A stretch of DNA of 5,139 nt from positions 1-5,139 of the forward strand of contig JAOHFM010000060.1 of the NCBI GenBank assembly GCA_028098005.1, written 5' to 3'. The notes under the pieces were generated by a model that did not search any database, had not been told where the DNA came from, and was given only the letters and a program-made list of their open reading frames with translations. Both the position numbers and the translations under genes were made by a program. This DNA comes from Psychrosphaera sp. GTDB lineage: Bacteria; Pseudomonadota; Gammaproteobacteria; Enterobacterales; Alteromonadaceae. Shown here piece by piece: positions 1 to 5,139 of the stretch. How positions within the stretch are numbered: the stretch's first letter is position 1; every line of letters starts with the position of its first letter.

Positions 1-1
1 A

Positions 2-1768
2 CATCTTACTTTCGCATCAGATAATATTGAAGTGATTACCACGACGGGTTATCGAACGGCAACGTCTTTAAATACATCTCTTTCTTCGCAAATAGTAATT
101 ACAGCGGATGACATTGAAAAAATAGCCCCACTTTCTATTACCGATCTATTAAGTGCCTATGCAGCCATTGATGTATCAGCATCTGGCGGCCGAGGTCAAA
201 ATGCGTCGTTGTTTTTACGGGGCGGAAATGCTGGTCATACATTAGTACTGGTAGATGGGATACGTATTAGTTCGTCAACCTTAGGCTTAAGCGACATTCA
301 AAAGCTATCGGTAAACAATATTGAGCGCATTGAAATTGTTAAGGGTGCTAGAGCATCACTTTGGGGTTCAGAAGCTATTGGCGGAGTGATCCAAATATTT
401 ACAAAAAGCGCAGCTGCAACGTCATTGTCTATGCAATTAGGTACTGACCGATTTGAATCGCTACATTTTCAAACGTCGGTAGAGCATGGTGACGGTCAGA
501 CCTCATTTTTAGTAGATCACCAAGAAAGTGAAGGTTTTGATGTATTAGCAGGAGTTGAGCCAGATAAAGACGGTTATGAGTACCAGTCTTTTTCAGTTAA
601 TGGATTTCAGAATATAGACCAGAAGTTAAAACTAACTTGGCAAGTAAACGTTGACAGAGGTGATAATCAATTCGACTCACAATGGGGTGGAACTAACGCA
701 ACCGAATTTAAAAATAGCTTAATCAAATTCGGTGGGGTTTATAAGTGGGATGACAATGTTAGTGAATTTAGTCTGTCAGATCAAAAAGATGACTCAGAAA
801 CATTGCTTGAAGGCAGCTCGCTATCTAATGGTGAACGCGTGATTTCAAATCGAATGCAACTTAGCGCTTTAAATACCACTACAATTTCAAAACATGCCTC
901 TTTCACCCTAGGAACCGACCTTTTGACAGAGGAGATTGGAGGAGATTTAACATTAGACGTTGATCACCGAGATCTTTCAGCCTTTTTCGCTCAAGCCATG
1001 TATGCAGAAAACAAATGGAGTGTTGAATCTTCATTGCGCTATGATTTAATCGAATCTGTAGATTCTGAACTTACACATAACATTGCTATTGGTTACCAAC
1101 TAACCCCAACGAGCCGACTTGCTCTTATGCAGGGCACTGGCTTTAAAGTACCTACGTTTAATGATTTATATTGGCCTGCAGATGCTTACTCAGTAGGAAA
1201 TGAAAACTTAGAGTCTGAGCGCTCAAACAACGTTGAGGTTCGTTATGAAAAAACGTTTTCAGACGTTAGTATCAGTGCCGCGTATTTTAATAATGATATA
1301 AAAAACCTGATTGAATGGACGCCAGACAGCAACTTTGTTTATCAACCCCAAAATGTTAAAAATGCAAATATAAAAGGTTATGAGCTTCAGTTAGATGGAG
1401 AGCTACTAGGATTGAGTCATATGTTGTCAGCAAGTTGGACTGATGCTGTTGATGAGTCAACGAACAGTCGACTCCCGTTGAGAGCGAAACAGAAGTATAG
1501 TTATGTGAGCAGCTATCGAAGTGAGCAGGGCTTTAGTATGTCTATTGAGCTTAAGTACTTAGGAGCAAGAGAGCAAGCTAGTTGGGATGGCTCCACTACG
1601 ACTCTTGAGTCTCATACTATTACCAATTTAAATTTGCAGTATCAGATTAATGAAGAGTTAAAACTAACGCTTGCTGTTAAAGATGCATTTGATAAATCCA
1701 AACCTACAGCCGTAAATTATAATGTAGCGGGAAGACAAGCGTATGTAGGCGTAAATATAACCCTTTAA
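2..1768 (+). CDS. btuB: BtuB-like TonB-dependent outer-membrane receptor (5' end outside window)
   Basis: This is a 22-strand outer-membrane barrel with an N-terminal plug. It imports a scarce nutrient, most likely vitamin B12 or related cobamides, using energy from TonB-ExbB-ExbD. The frame is open from position 2 (residue 1 = His) and gives 588 residues. The GTG at position 32 is not the start: it has no ribosome binding site and lies inside the TonB box (about residues 9-17, IEVITTTGY), which matches the BtuB box DTLVVTANR. Residues 1-5 (HLTFA) look like the end of a signal peptide, so about 15-25 residues are missing. The plug spans about 20-135, with R73-G74, D85-G86 and an IERIEIVKG/GSEAIGGVI segment at 107-130. 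Acidic residues D188 and D190, followed by Gly, match the calcium-loop DNDG of E. coli BtuB. The C-terminal signature runs from KDAFDK to G577-R578. The last residue is Leu instead of the usual Phe. The family is secure; the substrate is inferred, and haem or siderophore receptors remain possible. Confidence 0.85.
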   Translation, partial: HLTFASDNIEVITTTGYRTATSLNTSLSSQIVITADDIEKIAPLSITDLLSAYAAIDVSASGGRGQNASLFLRGGNAGHTLVLVDGIRISSSTLGLSDIQKLSVNNIERIEIVKGARASLWGSEAIGGVIQIFTKSAAATSLSMQLGTDRFESLHFQTSVEHGDGQTSFLVDHQESEGFDVLAGVEPDKDGYEYQSFSVNGFQNIDQKLKLTWQVNVDRGDNQFDSQWGGTNATEFKNSLIKFGGVYKWDDNVSEFSLSDQKDDSETLLEGSSLSNGERVISNRMQLSALNTTTISKHASFTLGTDLLTEEIGGDLTLDVDHRDLSAFFAQAMYAENKWSVESSLRYDLIESVDSELTHNIAIGYQLTPTSRLALMQGTGFKVPTFNDLYWPADAYSVGNENLESERSNNVEVRYEKTFSDVSISAAYFNNDIKNLIEWTPDSNFVYQPQNVKNANIKGYELQLDGELLGLSHMLSASWTDAVDESTNSRLPLRAKQKYSYVSSYRSEQGFSMSIELKYLGAREQASWDGSTTTLESHTITNLNLQYQINEELKLTLAVKDAFDKSKPTAVNYNVAGRQAYVGVNITL

Positions 1769-1773
1769 AATAT

Positions 1774-4308
1774 TTACCACTTTAACAACAGGTTATTTTT
1801 TATAGCCTGTTGTTTTTCTATAACGTCGGTATCAATACCTGTTTTAACCATTACTTCATCCGAAATATCAACAACATCTGCAACGCCTACAACGTTCCAA
1901 AGCTTACTCTCTATTTCTTTCGCTTTATGCATCGCATAGTGGTTGATGTATTTAATTTCATTATTTACGAAATCCATATCGGGACGTCCCGTTTTTGAAA
2001 TAAATAGTCTAAATGTTAAAAATACATCTTTTTTAACGGCGGCCATTACAAAGCTTTCTAGCATATCTTGAGCTAAAAATTGTTCGCCAAAATAACAAAC
2101 AAAACTTCTTTGTACCGTTGCTTGATTCGGACGATAACGAATGTACAGATCAACCTGTCTAGGTTTATCCGTTCTCTCAAGCTCATTAAGTATAGGCGTA
2201 AATGAAGACTGGACCGTATTGTCTTTTACTAACGGATAAAGGTTTACCGACTCTTTTCCAACAGGAAACTGGGTCATTAGGTGATGAAATAAGTTAGGCT
2301 TTGGCCCCTTGCCAACCATGTTTATTTCTACTTTCTTTTGATTCTTACTAAAATAAACAGCCAGGTTTTTGCTGTTTTTTGCAAAAACGTTTCTAAGAGC
2401 TTTCGACAGTCCTGGGTATTTACTTTCCATTTTCGCTGGCGTTAATTTGGATGCATTTTGCCTAATAAGCTTGTAAAAAAACTGACGACCTTGGTGCCCG
2501 CCTCGCGGATCATAAACACGTAGATTCATCGTTAATTTGTCTCTAGATACAGCCATTACTTCATAAGGAAGCTTAGTAAGTTGATACTTGTTGGTTACTC
2601 GCTGTAGTTCAGGTAAAGCGAGTAATAAAATATCACTTTTCTTAAAATCACTCGGTGTGTCTAAAACAACTTGTAAACCGTAGCTAGAAATATCACGGCT
2701 TGAACCTGCAATAACGTTGCTTTCATCTTCGGTAATTTCAATATTAACAGCTGTTTTGTACAAGTAACGTTCTTCAGCGCGCAAGTTTACGTAATCAATT
2801 GAATCAACTTCTATATTTATATATTTACTGAGTTTTGGGTGACTAAAAGCTTTTAGCAAATTTAACTTAGACTGCTCATATTGGTAAATGTCTTGATATT
2901 GTTTTGACGACGCTTCCGTTGTTAATGACGTAAAAGTCACAATATAAGATAGATCTTTGAGCAGGCCTTGGACTCTTGGTGGCGGTGGGCGATTCAACTT
3001 TTTAATTTCTTCACTGGCTGAATCTGGAATAGATAAAGGCAAGTGCGCATCATCAATAGATGTGGATGTTAATTGAATCTTAAATACTTGCCAGCTGTCT
3101 TTTTGGCTACCAAAACCTATAAATTGTTGCTTTAAATCTTCGTTACTATTTAACTCTTCAAGCGTTGCTGAGTAAAAATAAAGTCGTCCAGCTTTTGCAT
3201 GAGTAAAACAAAACAGCAACGTCTGCTTTATTTCGCTTTCGATACTAATTAATTTTAAAATACGCTTTTGCGATAAAATTTGCTGAAATACTAGGTTGCG
3301 ATTTTCATCGCTAAAGTAACCAAGAACTGGTTTATTGTTTTCAGTTGCTAGCGCTATTGTTGGAACATACCTGTCTTGGACATGTCGTAAAAAGACCGGT
3401 AAAGAGGTCACCCTGGGTAAGTAATATTGTTCAAAACCTTTAATTGTTGCCGCTTCTAGAGTGTTGTCAAAATTGACTTTGTATCGTCTTTTATTGCCAT
3501 TTATAAAGTTAGCAAGAAATTCATCAAAGGCGGCAATGTCTTCTGTAAACGTTCGTTTTAACCTAAGGTACTTGTGAGTGTCATTAATTTCATCAATGCC
3601 TACGACTTCATACTGAATACCGTCTTTTAATCCAAGGGCAAACTCTTCTTCTAACCCAACTAAGTAAATCGCGAGTTTCTGCCCAACATTTGTCACTTTA
3701 GGCTTTGGTACTTTAACTTTAATACCGCCAACTGAAAGATCACTACTTTGTGCTTTTAATGTATCGCCTAACCCAAATTGTATTTCTACCGCAATACTAA
3801 AGTTCATTCTCTCTTCAGTACGAATACCATAATGCGTAAACTCAACGGTGTGTCCAATGAGCTCTTTGGAAATTGTTTCTTTTTTGGTAGCAACTGTTGG
3901 ATTGTTCGGATCTTTCTTTTGAAGCGCTTCTTCTAGTCGTTCTTTTTGTTCTCTTTTATGTATAACGCGGTGATTATTTTCCGCATTCATAACCTCTTCG
4001 TAACAACCTACGGTATATTGTCCAAACTTTTCGACCTGGGTTTTGAAAATGTTTTTCGCGACTTCATCTAAGTAGTGAGTCTTTCCCTCAAACTCAAATG
4101 GCTGAGGCTCACCAAGTACATGGCCTCGTAAATCAATAACACGACTGGTTGGTTGCGCGAGCCGTTTAAGCTCCATTTTAATAAGGAACTGCTTAGATTT
4201 AGGCACATCAACAGCCTTCAACTTAAACTCTTTGTCAAAGTGAGGTTGATTAATCACTGATTTAAGGTCTTCAATCAAATAATTGAATTCTTGCAGCTCA
4301 GTTGTCAT
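1774..4308 (-). CDS. Large double-PilZ-domain protein, probable cyclic-di-GMP effector
   Basis: The 844-residue protein has no signal peptide or membrane segment, so it is probably cytoplasmic. PilZ domains bind cyclic di-GMP and pass the signal to motility, adhesion or envelope functions; this protein's target is unknown. Layout: an N-terminal region of unknown function (1-105), a charged helix (about 107-135), PilZ-1 (about 160-250; R163-x-E-E-R167, then D190-x-S192-x-x-G195), an extension (about 255-430), a proline linker (P441-P444), PilZ-2 (about 505-600; R510-x-E-E-R514, then D539-x-S541-x-x-G544), and a second extension (about 605-820). The halves appear duplicated. ATG at 4308 is the start because an in-frame TGA lies two codons upstream (4312-4314); the ribosome site is weak (GGAA at 4321-4324, 12 nt away). 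It is divergent from radA and converges on the btuB-like gene with a 5-bp gap between stops. I recall a large PilZ protein (PlzC) near radA in Vibrio cholerae, and orthology is possible but unverified. The family call is firm; ligand binding is inferred. Confidence 0.85.
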   Translation of the reverse strand: MTTELQEFNYLIEDLKSVINQPHFDKEFKLKAVDVPKSKQFLIKMELKRLAQPTSRVIDLRGHVLGEPQPFEFEGKTHYLDEVAKNIFKTQVEKFGQYTVGCYEEVMNAENNHRVIHKREQKERLEEALQKKDPNNPTVATKKETISKELIGHTVEFTHYGIRTEERMNFSIAVEIQFGLGDTLKAQSSDLSVGGIKVKVPKPKVTNVGQKLAIYLVGLEEEFALGLKDGIQYEVVGIDEINDTHKYLRLKRTFTEDIAAFDEFLANFINGNKRRYKVNFDNTLEAATIKGFEQYYLPRVTSLPVFLRHVQDRYVPTIALATENNKPVLGYFSDENRNLVFQQILSQKRILKLISIESEIKQTLLFCFTHAKAGRLYFYSATLEELNSNEDLKQQFIGFGSQKDSWQVFKIQLTSTSIDDAHLPLSIPDSASEEIKKLNRPPPPRVQGLLKDLSYIVTFTSLTTEASSKQYQDIYQYEQSKLNLLKAFSHPKLSKYINIEVDSIDYVNLRAEERYLYKTAVNIEITEDESNVIAGSSRDISSYGLQVVLDTPSDFKKSDILLLALPELQRVTNKYQLTKLPYEVMAVSRDKLTMNLRVYDPRGGHQGRQFFYKLIRQNASKLTPAKMESKYPGLSKALRNVFAKNSKNLAVYFSKNQKKVEINMVGKGPKPNLFHHLMTQFPVGKESVNLYPLVKDNTVQSSFTPILNELERTDKPRQVDLYIRYRPNQATVQRSFVCYFGEQFLAQDMLESFVMAAVKKDVFLTFRLFISKTGRPDMDFVNNEIKYINHYAMHKAKEIESKLWNVVGVADVVDISDEVMVKTGIDTDVIEKQQAIKNNLLLKW
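1784..1817 (+). terminator. Rho-independent terminator of the btuB-like gene, inside the end of the convergent PilZ gene
   Basis: AACAACAGG (1784-1792) pairs perfectly with CCTGTTGTT (1806-1814). The stem extends inward by one G-U pair and three A-U pairs to a five-T loop (1797-1801), giving about 13 bp. A five-T run (1813-1817) overlaps the stem base and follows it. It starts 15 bp after the receptor stop codon, the expected place. The stem is only moderately GC-rich and the T-run is short, so it may be of medium strength. On the minus strand the hairpin is not followed by a T-run, so it should work in one direction only. The same bases encode residues 832-842 of the PilZ protein. Confidence 0.75.
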
Positions 4309-4342
4309 GTATCAGTTTCGTTCCATATTATTCAATTAGCGC

Positions 4343-4371
4343 TTATCAGCACTAGACAGCTCGACTATAAT
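4343..4371 (+). promoter_or_regulatory. Probable sigma70 promoter of radA
   Basis: A perfect -10 box TATAAT (4366-4371) lies 17 bp after a -35-like TTATCA (4343-4348, four of six matches to TTGACA). Transcription would start near 4378 and give a leader of about 50 nt before the radA ATG. The spacing is optimal, and this is the best promoter in the 121-bp divergent gap. I see no riboswitch or attenuator in the short leader. The prediction rests on consensus matching alone. Confidence 0.6.
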
Positions 4372-4418
4372 TTGTCATTTTACCAAAATAAGCAACATAC
4401 GTGCCACGCAATTATAGT
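4364..4418. repeat. 9-bp inverted repeat in the divergent promoter region
   Basis: ACTATAATT (4364-4372) and AATTATAGT (4410-4418) are perfect reverse complements separated by 37 bp. The left arm contains the radA -10 box, and the right arm lies just upstream of the radA ribosome binding site. The left arm would not be transcribed from the predicted radA promoter, so an mRNA hairpin is unlikely. It could be a paired protein-binding site or simply an AT-rich coincidence. Confidence 0.3.
4377..4385 (-). promoter_or_regulatory. Candidate extended -10 promoter of the PilZ gene
   Basis: Read on the minus strand, TGG followed by TAAAAT forms an extended -10 element (five of six matches to TATAAT). 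No good -35 box lies at the right distance; the best options around 4400-4406 match poorly. The start would be near 4370, giving a leader of about 60 nt. A weaker alternative, TAATAT at 4325-4330, would give a nearly leaderless mRNA. The call is tentative. Confidence 0.3.
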
Positions 4419-4422
4419 AGGA
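4419..4422 (+). promoter_or_regulatory. Ribosome binding site of radA
   Basis: AGGA lies 7 nt before the ATG at 4430, within the purine-rich stretch AGGAAGAAG. An in-frame TAG at 4418-4420 blocks any earlier start in this frame, so the ribosome site and the stop together fix the radA start at 4430. Confidence 0.8.
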
Positions 4423-4429
4423 AGAAGAC

Positions 4430-5139
4430 ATGGCGAAAAGTAAAACAGCATTTGTTTGTAGTGATTGTGGGTCCGAATTCGCCAGATGGCAAGGGCAATG
4501 TGGTGATTGCAAAGAATGGAACACCATATCGGAGATAAAGCTTGCGCCAAAATCAACTAAATCGGCATCTCGGTATGAAGGTTATGCTGGTCGAGTTGAA
4601 AACAAAGTGCAAACACTTGATAAAATTAACCTTCAGGAATTACCAAGGTTTAGTACTGGCTATCAGGAGTTTGATCGAGTTTTAGGTGGTGGAGTTGTGC
4701 CAGGCTCGGCTATTTTAATAGGCGGAAGCCCAGGTGCAGGTAAAAGTACATTATTATTACAAACCATGTGTAATTTATCAGAACACATGACGGCACTATA
4801 TGTAACCGGTGAGGAAAGCTTGCAACAAGTAGCAATGCGGGCACATCGCCTCGGACTGCCAACCGATAAGTTAAATGTGCTGGCGGAAACGAGTGTGGAA
4901 GCAATTTGTACTCATGCAGAAAACCTTAAACCTCAAATTGTCGTTGTTGACTCTATCCAAGTGATGCATGTGCAAGACATCAGTTCTGCACCTGGCAGTG
5001 TGTCACAAGTTCGTGAAGGTGCCGCTTTTTTGACTCGTTTTGCCAAACAAAACAACATTGCGGTTTTCATGGTTGGGCATGTAACAAAAGATGGCACTTT
5101 AGCGGGTCCTAAAGTGCTTGAGCATTGTATTGATGCAAG
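4430..5139 (+). CDS. radA: DNA repair protein RadA, branch-migration ATPase (3' end outside window)
   Basis: RadA is a RecA-like, DnaB-type hexameric ATPase. It works with RecA to extend heteroduplex DNA and process recombination intermediates during repair, and in several bacteria during natural transformation. The frame stays open to the window end and gives 236 complete codons; E. coli RadA has 460, so about half is visible. It has an N-terminal four-cysteine zinc finger (C10-x2-C13, C24-x2-C27, with the family RWQGQC segment between), the ELPRFSTG lead-in at 70-77, a Walker A motif G99-SPGA-G104-K105-S106, the YVTGEES segment at 124-130, a Walker B segment ending in D174, and the GHVTKDG loop at 216-222. 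The RadA-specific KNRFG motif and the Lon-like C-terminal domain lie beyond the window. The start is fixed by the AGGA ribosome site and the upstream in-frame TAG. All visible key residues are intact. It is divergent from the PilZ gene; serB, its common upstream neighbour in enteric bacteria, is absent from this side. Confidence 0.97.
   Translation, partial: MAKSKTAFVCSDCGSEFARWQGQCGDCKEWNTISEIKLAPKSTKSASRYEGYAGRVENKVQTLDKINLQELPRFSTGYQEFDRVLGGGVVPGSAILIGGSPGAGKSTLLLQTMCNLSEHMTALYVTGEESLQQVAMRAHRLGLPTDKLNVLAETSVEAICTHAENLKPQIVVVDSIQVMHVQDISSAPGSVSQVREGAAFLTRFAKQNNIAVFMVGHVTKDGTLAGPKVLEHCIDA

Noticed and set aside
1..31. Cobalamin riboswitch upstream of the btuB-like gene
   Set aside because: Such an element would be expected before the start codon, which lies outside the window; all visible sequence here is coding.
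32..34. GTG as start of the TonB-dependent receptor
   Set aside because: The frame is open upstream to the window edge, the GTG has no ribosome binding site, and starting there would remove the signal peptide and part of the TonB box.
1774..1817. Bidirectional terminator serving both convergent genes
   Set aside because: On the minus strand the hairpin lies before the PilZ stop codon and is not followed by a T-run.
1810..1998. Plus-strand reading frame of 62 codons
   Set aside because: It lies wholly antisense to the 3' end of the well-supported PilZ gene, begins inside the terminator hairpin, and has no ribosome binding site or recognisable protein features.
4710..4904. Minus-strand reading frame of 64 codons
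   Set aside because: It is antisense to the RadA ATPase core (Walker A region) and is best explained as a shadow of radA.

Overview
The window looks like chromosomal DNA from a marine gammaproteobacterium of the Alteromonadales type (Colwellia/Thalassotalea-like, with Shewanella, Vibrio and Pseudoalteromonas as wider relatives). This is inferred from the modest GC content (about 40% by eye), the RadA sequence, which reads as a close gammaproteobacterial orthologue, and a large double-PilZ protein next to radA. No mobile element, tRNA, rRNA or CRISPR signal was found. The DNA is almost fully coding.

Layout. (1) Positions 2-1768, plus strand: a BtuB-like TonB-dependent outer-membrane receptor, cut at its 5' end by the window edge. 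Only the signal peptide is missing. The GTG at 32 is not the start, because the TonB box begins upstream of it. (2) Positions 1774-4308, minus strand: an 844-residue cytoplasmic protein with two PilZ domains, probably a cyclic-di-GMP effector. It converges on the receptor gene, and the stop codons lie 5 bp apart. A good intrinsic terminator for the receptor transcript (1784-1817) lies inside the last codons of the PilZ gene. (3) Positions 4309-4429: a 121-bp divergent control region with a strong sigma70-type promoter for radA, a weaker extended -10 candidate for the PilZ gene facing it, and a 9-bp inverted repeat. (4) Positions 4430-5139, plus strand: the first 236 codons of radA, cut by the window end.

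The three genes do not form a pathway. The receptor imports a TonB-dependent substrate, probably a cobamide. The PilZ protein probably senses cyclic di-GMP for motility, adhesion or envelope behaviour. RadA is a DNA branch-migration ATPase used in recombination. The only likely regulatory link is the shared intergenic region between the PilZ gene and radA.

The most interesting object is the PilZ protein. Its two halves look like copies of one larger unit (PilZ plus a C-terminal extension). In both copies an R-x-E-E-R motif sits four residues earlier than the usual Arg-x-x-x-Arg position. No clearly new multi-gene system is visible here.
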